Below, piece after piece: positions 1-8,837 of a stretch of DNA of 64,000 bases. The stretch comes from Bog-756 sp963833585. GTDB taxonomy: Bacteria; Actinomycetota; Acidimicrobiia; Acidimicrobiales; RAAP-2. The translations under genes and the position numbers were made by a program. The notes under the pieces were generated by a model. It worked only from the letters and a program-made list of their open reading frames with translations. It was not told where the DNA came from and searched no databases. The stretch spans positions 1,238,208 through 1,302,207 of the forward strand of contig CAWHYF010000005.1 in the NCBI GenBank assembly GCA_963833585.1, given 5' to 3'. Position 1 is the stretch's first letter; each line of letters starts with the position of its first letter.

Positions 1-2
1 TC

Positions 3-605
3 GACGCCGGCTTCGTGTGCCACCTGGGTATCGAGGTGGACGGTGGCCCCCTGGTGGTACCCACCAGCTACGGACGCGACGGGGACGCCCTGTACCTGCA
101 CGGCTCGGTGGCCAGCCGGAGCCTGCGGGCGGCCAAGGCTCCCCCGCCCGCGTGCGTGACGGTGACGCTGGTCGACGGACTGGTGCTGGCCCGGTCGGTC
201 TTCAACCACTCCATCAACTATCGCTGCGCCATGGTGTTCGGCGTCCTCGACGTGCTCACCGACGAGGAGGAGAAGCTGGCCGGCCTGCGGGCCATCAGCG
301 AGCACGTCGCCCCGGGCCAGTGGGCCTACGCCCGCTTTCCCTCCTCCAGGGAGCTGGCGTCCACCACGGTGCTCCGGCTGGATCTCGACGAGGCCTCGGT
401 CAAGGTGAGCGAGGGGCCGCCCGGCGATGGGGACGGGCCCGACGGCGAGCTCGAGGTGTGGGCCGGGGAGGTCCCGCTGCGAGTGGTGCGGCTCGACCCG
501 GTGGCCGATCCCGCCCTCCGTCCCGGCGTCGGGATGCCCGACCACCTGCGGGAGGGGCGCATGGCCCCCGGCACCACGCCCTGGCGCCAGCTCGGACCAC
601 CATGA
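3..605 (+). CDS. Pyridoxamine 5'-phosphate oxidase-family (flavin-binding) protein, 5' end off the window
   Basis: About 200 residues are visible. The frame is open to the left edge, so the start lies outside; the internal GTG at 15 is probably not the start. The visible part begins DAGFVCHLG and runs through GGPLVVPTSYGRDGDALYLHG, then VTLVDGLVLARS and NYRCAMVFG. This is the pattern of the FMN-binding split barrel in the Pyridox_ox_2 group. These proteins bind FMN or F420 and are often of unknown substrate. The gene converges with alanine dehydrogenase, whose stop lies 24 bases further on. The family call is firm; the substrate cannot be told from sequence. Confidence 0.85.
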   Translation, partial: DAGFVCHLGIEVDGGPLVVPTSYGRDGDALYLHGSVASRSLRAAKAPPPACVTVTLVDGLVLARSVFNHSINYRCAMVFGVLDVLTDEEEKLAGLRAISEHVAPGQWAYARFPSSRELASTTVLRLDLDEASVKVSEGPPGDGDGPDGELEVWAGEVPLRVVRLDPVADPALRPGVGMPDHLREGRMAPGTTPWRQLGPP

Positions 606-629
606 GCCGGGCACGGCGCGCCGGGCCGA

Positions 630-1760
630 TCAGTCGAGGAAGGAGGCGAGCGGCACCGCGTCCATCCCGTGCGCCGCGGCCACCGGCTCGTAGACCACCG
701 ACCTGTTCACCACGTTGACCCCCTCGGCCAGGGAGGGGTCCGACCGGACGGCCTGGCGCCACCCGTGGTTGGCGATCTCCAGCACGTAGGGAAGCGTGGC
801 ATTGACCAGCGCATGGGTCGACGAGTGGGGGACCGCGCCGGGCATGTTGGCCACGCAGTAGAAGAGCGATCCGTTGACCTCGAAGACCGGGTCGGAGTGG
901 GTGGTGGGTCGTGTGGACTCGAAACAGCCACCCTGGTCCACCGAGATGTCCACCAGCACCGAGCCGTCCCGCATCCGGGCCACCAGGTCGTCCGACACCA
1001 GCTTGGGGGCCTTGGCCCCCACCACCAGAACGGCACCGATGACGATGTCGGCGTCCACGCAGGTCTCCTCGATGGCGTGGGTGCTCGAGGCCACCGTCTC
1101 GAGGGCCCCCCGGAAGTGGTGGTCGACCTGGCGGAGGCGCTCGAGGTTCCGGTCGAGGATGTAGACCTCGGCGTGCATCCCCACGGCCAGGGTGGCGGCG
1201 GCCATGCCGGCCACACCGGCACCGAGGATGACCACCTTGGCGCAACGTACGCCGGGCACGCCACAGACCAGGACCCCCCGCCCGCCTCCCGGCCGCATGA
1301 GGTGGTGGGCGCCCATGAGGGGCGCCATCCGGCCGGCCACCTCGCTCATGGGCGTGAGCAGGGGGAGCGAGTGGTCCGGAAGGCGCACCGTCTCATAGGC
1401 GATGGCGGTGTTTCCCGCCGCCAGCAGGGCCTCGGTGCAGGCCGGCGAGGCCGCCAGGTGGAGGTAGGTGAACAGGACCTGGTCCTTCCGGAGTCCGAGG
1501 CGCGGGTACTCCTCGGGGACGGGCTCCTTCACTCCGAGGATCAGGTCGGAGGTCGCCCACACCTCGTCGGGGTCGTCGACGATCTTCGCCCCGGTGGCGA
1601 CGAAGTCGGTGTCCGGGATGGACGAACCCATCCCGGCCTCCCTCTCGACCAGGACCGAGTGGCCGGCCGAGGTGAGCTCGCGCACCCCCGCCGGGGTGAT
1701 GGCCACCCGGTACTCGTCATCCTTGACCTCCTTGGGCACGCCGACGATCACGGCCGCCAC
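630..1760 (-). CDS. ald: Alanine dehydrogenase
   Basis: The protein has 376 residues, close to the usual 370 of Ald. It catalyses NAD-dependent interconversion of L-alanine and pyruvate plus ammonia in the cytoplasm. It begins with the family signature VGVPKEVKDDEYRVA. It has the substrate-binding lysine in GVKEP (K78), the histidine in YLHLA (H101), a Rossmann motif GAGVAG near 180-185, and the aspartate in DISVDQGG (D275). It is the last gene of a leftward set, 78 bases after the permease, with the aldehyde dehydrogenase upstream. In this setting it probably recycles alanine made when the neighbouring transaminase uses pyruvate as acceptor (inference). Confidence 0.95.
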   Translation of the reverse strand: MAAVIVGVPKEVKDDEYRVAITPAGVRELTSAGHSVLVEREAGMGSSIPDTDFVATGAKIVDDPDEVWATSDLILGVKEPVPEEYPRLGLRKDQVLFTYLHLAASPACTEALLAAGNTAIAYETVRLPDHSLPLLTPMSEVAGRMAPLMGAHHLMRPGGGRGVLVCGVPGVRCAKVVILGAGVAGMAAATLAVGMHAEVYILDRNLERLRQVDHHFRGALETVASSTHAIEETCVDADIVIGAVLVVGAKAPKLVSDDLVARMRDGSVLVDISVDQGGCFESTRPTTHSDPVFEVNGSLFYCVANMPGAVPHSSTHALVNATLPYVLEIANHGWRQAVRSDPSLAEGVNVVNRSVVYEPVAAAHGMDAVPLASFLD

Positions 1761-1838
1761 CCGCCGGCGGCCCGGAAGTGGGGCGGGTGGCTCGGTCCCA
1801 TGACCGCCAGGGGGGCCAGGGTTGGTGGGGCGGCGGAG

Positions 1839-3455
1839 CTAGGGGATGGGGATGTCATCGTCCTCACGGATCCCGAACAGGCCGACCTCGGTCCCGAGAT
1901 CCTCCGGAACCAGCGTCTTGGTGGATTTGTTGAGGGTCTCCCCACGGAAGAACGGCGGACGGACCGCGGCATAGACGAACATCAACACCAGACCGAGGAG
2001 CAGGGCGAAGAAGTCGATCAGGAACACGCCCCCGATGTGCCAGTTTGGCCAGAAGGTCATCTGCCACGTGGTGTAGCTGTTCACTGGCTTCCAGTAGAAG
2101 AAGAGGTTGTAGCCCAGGGCGGCCCAGAGCATGATGCCGCCCAGGAGGGGAAGGATGCCCCGCAGCCAGAGGTTGCGGGAGCTCTCGGTGAGCGTGGCAC
2201 GGTAGTACCAGACACAGGACAGTCCGGTGAGGCCGTAGTAGAAGGCGATCATCACACCCAGGGCCGACACGGCGTCGGCGATGACGGTGCCCGCCGACAC
2301 GTAGTTCAGGATCACGTACAGCACGATCGACACGCCCCCCATGGCCAGGGTCGACACCGTGGGCGTGAGGAAGCGCCGGTGGATCCGGGAGAAGGCGCGG
2401 GGGATGGCCTTGTACACCCCCATGGCCAGGGTGGTGCGTGCCGTGGGCAGAATGGTGGTCTGCGTGGAGGCGGCGGCCGAGCTCAGCACCATCAGCAGCA
2501 GCAGGTGGAACAGGAAGCTCCCGAATCCGGAGGTCCCGAACACGGAGTGTCCGAGCGCATAGAACACGTCGTTCTGATTGGCCGGGTTCCCCAATCCGAT
2601 GCCCGTGCTGCCGATGCCGGCGTAGGACTGCGTCGAGAGCACAACCAGCACGTAGGTGACCAGGAGGACGAGCGTGGAGAGTACGGCGGCCCGACCCGGA
2701 ACGGTCTTCGGGTTGGCCGTCTCCTCATTGACCGAGACCGTGGTGTCCCAACCCCAGTAGATGAACAGCATCAACAGGACACCGTTGATGAATGCCGATG
2801 CCGAGGGGATCTTGAACGGGTTGAACCAGCTCAGTGCAGGGGTGAGGTGCCCGACCGGGGCCGTGCCGTTCCCCACCTTGACCAGCATCCACACCGACAG
2901 CACCAACAGCATGGTCAGTTCGATTCCCAGCAACGCCTTCTGGAAATTGGCCGACACCTCGATGCCGACATAGCAGATGGCGGTCATGACGACGATCCAC
3001 ATGATCCCGACCAACAGGACCCAGCCACTGCTCGGGTCCGAACCGATCCCGTTGGCGTTGAACAGCAGGAACACATACTGTCCGGCCACCTGGGCCAGGC
3101 TGGCCATGACCAGGACGTCGGCGGCGACGATGGCCCAGCCGCCCAGCCAACCGGTCTTGGGTCCGAAGGCCCTGGTCCCCCAGGTGAAGGTGGTGCCACA
3201 GTCGGGGTCGGCGTTGTTCATCTCCTTGTACCCGTAGGCGATGAACAGCATGGGGATGAAGGCGATGACGGTGACGATCGGCGCCTGCAGGCCGATGGCC
3301 ACCACCACGAAGCCGAGGGTGGCGGCCAGGCTGTAGGCCGGTGCGGTAGACGCCACTCCCACCACCGTGCTGGAGATGAGCCCCAGGGCACCCGCCTTGA
3401 GACCCTTGTCCGCCAACGGGGTTGCCTCGGCCATGGGTTCCGTGATCGTGCTCAA
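1839..3455 (-). CDS. APC-superfamily amino acid/amine permease
   Basis: The protein has 538 residues with about 12 hydrophobic segments and an APC-type N-terminal half: GALGLISSTVVGVASTAPAY in the first helix and GYKEMNNADPDCGTTFTWG shortly after. These transporters move amino acids or polyamines by proton symport or antiport across the cytoplasmic membrane. It lies between an aminobutyraldehyde-type dehydrogenase and alanine dehydrogenase and is transcribed with them. Spacings of 112 and 78 bases leave room for weak internal promoters. A polyamine or related amine is the likely substrate by context, but sequence alone does not settle this. Confidence 0.9.
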   Translation of the reverse strand: MSTITEPMAEATPLADKGLKAGALGLISSTVVGVASTAPAYSLAATLGFVVVAIGLQAPIVTVIAFIPMLFIAYGYKEMNNADPDCGTTFTWGTRAFGPKTGWLGGWAIVAADVLVMASLAQVAGQYVFLLFNANGIGSDPSSGWVLLVGIMWIVVMTAICYVGIEVSANFQKALLGIELTMLLVLSVWMLVKVGNGTAPVGHLTPALSWFNPFKIPSASAFINGVLLMLFIYWGWDTTVSVNEETANPKTVPGRAAVLSTLVLLVTYVLVVLSTQSYAGIGSTGIGLGNPANQNDVFYALGHSVFGTSGFGSFLFHLLLLMVLSSAAASTQTTILPTARTTLAMGVYKAIPRAFSRIHRRFLTPTVSTLAMGGVSIVLYVILNYVSAGTVIADAVSALGVMIAFYYGLTGLSCVWYYRATLTESSRNLWLRGILPLLGGIMLWAALGYNLFFYWKPVNSYTTWQMTFWPNWHIGGVFLIDFFALLLGLVLMFVYAAVRPPFFRGETLNKSTKTLVPEDLGTEVGLFGIREDDDIPIP

Positions 3456-3567
3456 CGGCGTCTCCTTGCTCGTATTCGGATCTTGCTCACCATCGGATCG
3501 TTGAGAAGGCCATGACCGGTGTCAGACGTACATCGTGCCCGATGATCTGGCCTCTGCCGGTGGACCT

Positions 3568-4995
3568 TCAGCCACCGATGTAGCTCATGACGTGTTTGAT
3601 GCGGGTGTACTCCTCGAAGCCGTAGGACGAGAGGTCCTTCCCGTAGCCGGAGTGCTTGAAGCCCCCGTGGGGCATCTCGGCCACGATGGGGATGTGGGTG
3701 TTGATCCACACGCAGCCGAAGTCGAGGCCCTTGGCCATGCGCATGGCTCGGGCGTGGTCCTTGGTCCACACGCTGGAGGCCAGCCCGTACTCGACCCCGT
3801 TGGCCCAGGCCAGCGCCTGCTCCTCGTCGGAGAAGCGCTGGACGGTGATGGCCGGACCGAACAGCTCCTCCTGGATGACCTCGTCGGTCTGCTCCAGCCC
3901 GGCGATGACCGTGGGGGCGAAGCAGAAGCCGCGGGCACCGACCGGTGAACCCCCGGTAACCACCTCGGCGTGGGAGGGGAGGCGGTCGAGGTAGCCGGTG
4001 AGGCGGGCCAGCTGCGCCGCGCTGTTGAGCGGGCCGTAGTCGGCGTCCGGCACGTCGAGCCCCCCCACCGTCTGGGACCGGGCCTGGTCGGCCAGCGCCG
4101 CCACGAAGTCGTCGTGGACCGACGGGCCGGCCAGCACCCGGGTGGCCGCCGTGCAGTCCTGGCCGGCGTTGAAATAGCCGGCGATGGCGATGCCCTCGGC
4201 GGCGGCGGCGAGGTCGGCGTCGTCGAACACCATCACCGGGGCCTTGCCGCCCAGCTCGAGATGGACCCGCTTCAGGTCGGCGGCGGCGGCCTTGGCCACT
4301 TCCATGCCGGCCCGGACGCTGCCGGTGATGGACACCATGGACGGCGTGGGGTGGTCCACCAGGAGTCTGCCGGTGTCCCGGTCGCCACAGACCACGTTGA
4401 AGGCGCCGTCGGGGAGGAACTCGGACATGATCTCCGCCATGAGGAGGGTCGAGGCCGGAGTGGTGTCGGACGGCTTGAGCACCATGGTGTTGCCCGCCGC
4501 AAGTGCCGGGGCCCACTTCCAGACCGCCATCATCATCGGGTAGTTCCACGGGGTCACCGCGGCGCAGACCCCGATGGGTTCACGCCGGATGAAGGAGGTG
4601 TGGTCGGCCATGTACTCGCCGGCAGCCTTCCCCTCGAGGTGACGGGCGGCCCCGGCAAAGAAACGGATCTGGTCGACCAAGGGGGGAATCTCCTCGGACA
4701 GGGTCACCGCCACCGGCTTGCCGGTGTTGGCGGCCTCCACCCGGACCAGGTCCTCGGCCCGGGCCTCCAGGGCATCGGCGATGCGGAACAGGGCCAGGCC
4801 GCGTGCCGAGGGGGTGGCGTCCCGCCACTCGGGGAAGGCCCCGGCGGCGGCGGCGAAGGCCGCATCGACGTCGGCGGGGCCGGACCAGGGGGCCTCGAGG
4901 TACTCCTCGCCGGTGCTGGGATCGACCAACGGGTACGTCCGGCCGTCGCGGGTCCCGACGTACTTCCCGCCCACGAAGTTCGACAGACTGCTCAT
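3568..4995 (-). CDS. Aldehyde dehydrogenase, aminobutyraldehyde dehydrogenase type
   Basis: The protein has 475 residues, the normal length for NAD(P)-dependent aldehyde dehydrogenases. The Rossmann and active-site residues are present: TPWNYP with N151, KPSDTTP, ITGSVRAG, the general base E247 in LELGGKAP and the nucleophile C281 in GQDCTAATR. It would oxidise an aldehyde to its acid. The closest pattern I recognise is gamma-aminobutyraldehyde/betaine-type enzymes, here giving GABA from the putrescine transamination product. It is the first gene of the leftward set and is divergent from the Lrp regulator across 273 bases, so both are probably controlled from that interval. Confidence 0.92.
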   Translation of the reverse strand: MSSLSNFVGGKYVGTRDGRTYPLVDPSTGEEYLEAPWSGPADVDAAFAAAAGAFPEWRDATPSARGLALFRIADALEARAEDLVRVEAANTGKPVAVTLSEEIPPLVDQIRFFAGAARHLEGKAAGEYMADHTSFIRREPIGVCAAVTPWNYPMMMAVWKWAPALAAGNTMVLKPSDTTPASTLLMAEIMSEFLPDGAFNVVCGDRDTGRLLVDHPTPSMVSITGSVRAGMEVAKAAAADLKRVHLELGGKAPVMVFDDADLAAAAEGIAIAGYFNAGQDCTAATRVLAGPSVHDDFVAALADQARSQTVGGLDVPDADYGPLNSAAQLARLTGYLDRLPSHAEVVTGGSPVGARGFCFAPTVIAGLEQTDEVIQEELFGPAITVQRFSDEEQALAWANGVEYGLASSVWTKDHARAMRMAKGLDFGCVWINTHIPIVAEMPHGGFKHSGYGKDLSSYGFEEYTRIKHVMSYIGG

Positions 4996-5144
4996 TCACC
5001 CTCCCCCAATTTCTCCCACGGTCCTTCGGTGGTGCACTCCGAGGGCCGGCCGGCCCTCGCCCCACTAGTGCGTCCGTGGTCATAGTTACCGAAGAATCGC
5101 CGCCAGACAAGGGTTTTCTGGAGTGAACTTCCCTCTAGCTTCGG

Positions 5145-5188
5145 ATTCCCTCGAACTTTTCTCCTAATTCCGCTCGAACTGCTATAAC
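5145..5188 (+). promoter_or_regulatory. Direct repeats and -10-like box in the Lrp / aldehyde dehydrogenase divergent region
   Basis: Two near-identical direct repeats, ATTCCCTCGAACT at 5145 and ATTCCGCTCGAACT at 5167, are 22 bases apart, about two helical turns. They are followed by TATAAC at 5183-5188, a plausible -10 box for the rightward Lrp gene. Helically phased repeats are typical of Lrp/AsnC binding. An autoregulatory site that also acts on the divergent dehydrogenase operon is the simplest reading, by inference. No good -35 box is visible. Confidence 0.45.
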
Positions 5189-5268
5189 TGGGGCGGCATG
5201 CCCGATCACCACGCTGACCCGTCCGGCGGCTGTCGCCGCCCGTCGAACCGGGAAGCCGCCGGTCCGCG

Positions 5269-5748
5269 GTGAGCACGCCGGGGGTGGCGCCAGGGCCCAT
5301 CGGGCTGCTGGACGACATCAACAAGGCCATCGTCGAAGAGCTCCAGCAGGACGGCCGCCGGACCTACGGCGCCATCGCCGAGGCGGTGGGGCTGTCCGAG
5401 GCGGCCGTGCGACAGCGGGTCCAGAAGATGCGTGAGGCGGGGATCATGCAGATCGTGGCGGTCACCGACCCGCTCCAGATCGGGTTCCGTTGCCAGGCCA
5501 TGGTGGGGATCCGGGCCGACGGCGACACCCGGGTGGTGGCCGAGCGCCTGGCCGCGGTGGACGACATCGACTACGTGGTCCTGTGCACCGGCTCCTTCGA
5601 CATACTGGTCGAGCTGGTGACCGAGGACGAGGACACCCTGCTCGAACTGCTCAACGGAACCATCCGCACCATCCCCGGCGTCCGGGACACCGAGACGTTC
5701 ATGTACCTGAAGTTGACCAAGCAGACCTATACCTGGGGGACCAGATGA
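5269..5748 (+). CDS. Lrp/AsnC-family transcriptional regulator
   Basis: The protein has 159 residues. An N-terminal winged HTH (about residues 8-60, with IVEELQQDGRRTYGAIAE and LSEAAVRQRVQKMREAGI) is followed by a RAM/AsnC ligand-binding domain (about 70-150, ending in PGVRDTETFMYLKL). Such proteins form dimers or octamers and sense amino acids. The start is GTG at 5269. Its stop overlaps the ATG of the aminotransferase (ATGA at 5745-5748), so the two are translationally coupled. It very likely regulates the flanking amine-catabolism genes. The ligand is unknown. Confidence 0.93.
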   Translation: MSTPGVAPGPIGLLDDINKAIVEELQQDGRRTYGAIAEAVGLSEAAVRQRVQKMREAGIMQIVAVTDPLQIGFRCQAMVGIRADGDTRVVAERLAAVDDIDYVVLCTGSFDILVELVTEDEDTLLELLNGTIRTIPGVRDTETFMYLKLTKQTYTWGTR

Positions 5749-7109
5749 GCGACATTTCGAACTTCACGATGCAAGAGAACGCCCACCGGCACCTGTGGAT
5801 GCACTTCACACGGATGTCGGAGTCGAGTCCGGTCCCGGTGATCGTGCGCGGCGAAGGAGTGTGGGTGTACGACCAGTACGGAAAGCGCTACCTGGACGGC
5901 CTTTCCGGTCTGTTCACCAGCCAGGTCGGGCACGGTCGCACCGAACTGGCCGAGGCCGCGGCCCGGCAGGCCAAGACCCTGGCCTACTTCCCCATCTGGA
6001 GCTACGCCCATCCGACGGCCATCGAGCTGGCCGACCGCCTGGCCGAGCTCACCCCCGGCGACTGCAATCGCATCTTCTTCACGACCGGCGGGTCCGAGGC
6101 CGTGGAGTCGGCGTGGAAGCTGGCCCGCCAGTACTTCGCCATCACCGGACAGCCGGAGCGCAAGAAGGTGGTCAGCCGGAACATCGCCTACCACGGGGCC
6201 ACCATGGGGGCGCTGTCGATCACCGGAGTGACCGAGATCCGGTCGCCCTTCGAACCCCTGGTGCCCGGCGCGGTCAAGGTGCCCAACACCAACTTCTACC
6301 GCGCCCCGTACTTCGCCGATGACCTCGAGGCCTTCGGCCGGTGGGCGGCCGATGCCATCGAGCAGGCCATACTGTTCGAGGGGCCCGAGACCGTCGCCGC
6401 CGTCTTCCTCGAGCCGGTCCAGAACGCCGGTGGCTGCTTCCCCCCTCCTCCCGGCTACTTCCAGCGGGTGCGCGAGATCTGCGACCGGTACGGGGTCCTC
6501 ATGGTGTCCGACGAGGTGATCTGCGCCTTTGGCCGCCTGGGTCACTACTTCGGGGCGGAGCGTTACGGGTACGAACCGGACATCGTGACGATGGCCAAGG
6601 GCCTCACCAGCGGCTACTCCCCCCTGGGGGCCATGGCGGTCAGCGACCGGCTGGTGGAGCCGTTCCTCGCCGGCGAGAGCTTCCTCCACGGGGTGACCTT
6701 CGGCGGTCACCCGGTCAGCGCCGCGGTGGCGCTGGCCAATCTGGACGTCTTCGAGAAGGAGGGACTGCTGGAGCACGTGCGCCAGCACGAGGCCGAGTTC
6801 AGGGCGTCCCTCGAGACGCTCCGCGACCTGCCCATCGTGGGCGACGTCCGGGGGGCCGGCTACTTCTACGGGATCGAGATGGTCAAGGACAAGGACACCC
6901 GAGAGACCTTCGACGACGACGAGGCCGAACGGCTGCTGCGCGGCTTCCTCTCCGGTGCCCTCTACGAGGCCGGGCTGATCTGCCGGGCCGACGACCGGGG
7001 GGACCCGGTGGTACAGCTCGCTCCCCCGCTCACCTGTGGACCCGAGGAGTTCGAGGTGATGACCTCCATCCTGCGGTCGGTGCTGACCGAGGCGTGGAAA
7101 CAGCTCTGA
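5745..7109 (+). CDS. Class III PLP-dependent aminotransferase (putrescine/omega-amino acid:pyruvate type)
   Basis: The protein has 454 residues. Class III features are clear: the N-terminal VYDQYGKRYLDGLSG, TTGGSEAVESAWKLAR for phosphate binding, AYHGATMGALS, the PLP-pyridine aspartate in VSDEVICAFGR (D256) and the Schiff-base lysine in MAKGLTSGYSPLGA (K285). The family moves terminal amino groups of putrescine, beta-alanine or similar amines to pyruvate or 2-oxoglutarate. The start ATG at 5745 overlaps the regulator stop. With the adjacent aldehyde dehydrogenase and alanine dehydrogenase, a pyruvate-linked putrescine-type transaminase (SpuC-like) is the best guess. The exact amine donor is not provable here. 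Confidence 0.9.
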   Translation: MSDISNFTMQENAHRHLWMHFTRMSESSPVPVIVRGEGVWVYDQYGKRYLDGLSGLFTSQVGHGRTELAEAAARQAKTLAYFPIWSYAHPTAIELADRLAELTPGDCNRIFFTTGGSEAVESAWKLARQYFAITGQPERKKVVSRNIAYHGATMGALSITGVTEIRSPFEPLVPGAVKVPNTNFYRAPYFADDLEAFGRWAADAIEQAILFEGPETVAAVFLEPVQNAGGCFPPPPGYFQRVREICDRYGVLMVSDEVICAFGRLGHYFGAERYGYEPDIVTMAKGLTSGYSPLGAMAVSDRLVEPFLAGESFLHGVTFGGHPVSAAVALANLDVFEKEGLLEHVRQHEAEFRASLETLRDLPIVGDVRGAGYFYGIEMVKDKDTRETFDDDEAERLLRGFLSGALYEAGLICRADDRGDPVVQLAPPLTCGPEEFEVMTSILRSVLTEAWKQL

Positions 7110-8497
7110 GCCCGTCCTCGGCCGAGGAGTATCGCCGACTCTCCCTGTGGTGGGACGGCCTGCCCGACCCCCTCGTCGGGCGGGAGGCCCTGGACGGCGA
7201 GCTCGAGGTCGACGTGGCCGTGGTCGGCGGCGGCTTCACCGGACTGTGGACCGCTTACTACCTGGCCGAGGCCGAACCGTCCCTGCGCATCGCGGTCATC
7301 GAACGGGAGGTGGTGGGATTCGGGGCGTCCGGCCGCAACGGCGGCTGGTGCTCGGCCCTGTTCGCCGTGCCCGAGACCCGGCTGGACCGGGTGGGGGGCC
7401 CGGGGGCCGGCGCCGCCATGCGCCGGGCCATGATCGACACCGTCGCCGAGGTGGGCAGGGTGGTGGTGGCCGAGCCCATCGAGTGCGGGTTCGCCCACGG
7501 GGGGACGGTGGTCCTGGCCCGCACCGGGGTCCAGCTCGACCGGGCCCGCCAGGAGGTGGACCAGGCCCGGATGGCCGGCGTCGGGGAGGAGGACCTCCGG
7601 TTCCTCGGCGCGGCGGAGGCCTCGTCGCTGGCCCGGGCCACCAACGTGCTGGGAGGGACCTACACGCCCCACTGCGCGGCGCTGGACCCGGCCCGGCTGG
7701 TCCGCGGGTTGGCCCGGGCCGTGGAACGCAGGGGGGTCACCATCTACGAGCGGACCGAGGCCCGCTCCCTCCGGCCTGGCGCCGTCGACACCGTGGGCGG
7801 GACCGTCCGGGCCGCCACCGTGGTCCGGGCTACCGAGGGGTACACCCGGACCCTGCGCGGCGAGGAACGCGCCCTGGCGCCGGTGTACTCGCTGATGATC
7901 GCCACCGAGCCCCTCGGGGAGGCGTTCTGGGACCAGGCCGGACTGGCCCGGCGGGAGACCTTCGCCGACCACCGGCACCTGGTCATCTATGGCCAACGCA
8001 CCGAGGACGGGCGGATGGCCTTCGGCGGGCGTGGGGCGCCCTACCACTTCGGGTCGCGGATCCGGTCCGACTACGACCGGGACGTCGGCGTCCACGAGGC
8101 ACTGCGCCACACACTGGTCGACCTGTTCCCGGCACTGAGCGACGCGGCGATCACCCATCGGTGGGGCGGACCACTCGGGATCGCCCGGGACTGGTTCACC
8201 TCAGTGGGGCTGGACGTAGCCACCGGTGTGGCCTGGGCCGGCGGCTACGTGGGTGACGGCGTGTCGACCACCAACCTGGCCGGCCGGACCCTACGCGATC
8301 TGATCCTCCGCCGGGACACCGGGCTGACCGCCCTGGCCTGGGTGGACCACCGCTCACCCCGGTGGGAGCCCGAGCCGCTGCGGTTCCTCGGGATCAACGC
8401 CGGGCTTCGGCTGGCGGCCAGCGCCGACCGGGCCGAGGAGCGTTCCGGCCGGGACACCTGGCACGCCCGCACCCTGGACCGGGTGATCGGCGGCTGA
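7094..8497 (+). CDS. FAD-dependent oxidoreductase, DAO/gamma-glutamylputrescine oxidase-like
   Basis: The protein has 467 residues from GTG 7094, which overlaps the aminotransferase end by 16 bases; there is no ATG nearby. The FAD-binding motif VAVVGGGFTGLWTAYYLAE lies near residues 41-59, followed by GASGRNGGW, the pattern of the D-amino-acid oxidase superfamily and of PuuB-like amine oxidases. A C-terminal GYVGDGVSTTNLAGR closes the FAD fold. Family members oxidise amines using oxygen, giving aldehyde, ammonia and peroxide. It belongs to the same rightward unit as the regulator and transaminase, offering a second entry route for an amine. I found no gamma-glutamyl-putrescine synthetase in the window. 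Confidence 0.87.
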   Translation: METALSPSSAEEYRRLSLWWDGLPDPLVGREALDGELEVDVAVVGGGFTGLWTAYYLAEAEPSLRIAVIEREVVGFGASGRNGGWCSALFAVPETRLDRVGGPGAGAAMRRAMIDTVAEVGRVVVAEPIECGFAHGGTVVLARTGVQLDRARQEVDQARMAGVGEEDLRFLGAAEASSLARATNVLGGTYTPHCAALDPARLVRGLARAVERRGVTIYERTEARSLRPGAVDTVGGTVRAATVVRATEGYTRTLRGEERALAPVYSLMIATEPLGEAFWDQAGLARRETFADHRHLVIYGQRTEDGRMAFGGRGAPYHFGSRIRSDYDRDVGVHEALRHTLVDLFPALSDAAITHRWGGPLGIARDWFTSVGLDVATGVAWAGGYVGDGVSTTNLAGRTLRDLILRRDTGLTALAWVDHRSPRWEPEPLRFLGINAGLRLAASADRAEERSGRDTWHARTLDRVIGG

Positions 8498-8679
8498 GCA
8501 ACCGTTCACTCCCGGTCCGTTCATTCGGAAGTGGCCGTCTCCCGGACTGCCCCCCGGGAAACGCACGCTCGGTATCTCGCCCTCTCGGCTCATCGGGAAT
8601 TTCACCGGCACCAGCGTACCGACGGCCACCATCTCGCGGGCCCCGGCGACGGGAGCCGATCCTCGCCGCCATCCGCTTT

Positions 8680-8731
8680 CCCGGGCAAGTATGTTTCCCG
8701 GCGTCTCGACGATTTCCTGCCCGGGCAAGTA
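8680..8731. promoter_or_regulatory. Pair of CCCGGGCAAGTA motifs downstream of the repeat-protein gene
   Basis: CCCGGGCAAGTA occurs at 8680-8691 and again within TGCCCGGGCAAGTA at 8718-8731. The same element, in the opposite orientation, is present twice at 10861-10893. The consensus is close to the perfect palindrome ACTTGCCCGGGCAAGT, whose TTGC..GCAA core is common among MarR-type operators. The 340 bases between the oxidoreductase end (8497) and the repeat-protein stop (8838) hold no gene that I can support. The function of this pair is not obvious, because no gene starts immediately beside it. Confidence 0.45.
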
Positions 8732-8837
8732 GAGTGCCCTCGGGCCGGGCGGTCGTTCGGCAGGTGAGGTGGAGGGAGCGGACGGGGTCGGGTGGGTCCC
8801 GGGGTCCTCGACCACCGCGGCCACCCTGGGTGGTCGA

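Noticed and set aside
669..3515. Very long rightward open frame (948 codons) opposite ald and the permease gene
   Set aside because: It is the antisense of two well-supported genes; its product is His/Gly/Asp-rich with no domain, a typical high-GC shadow.
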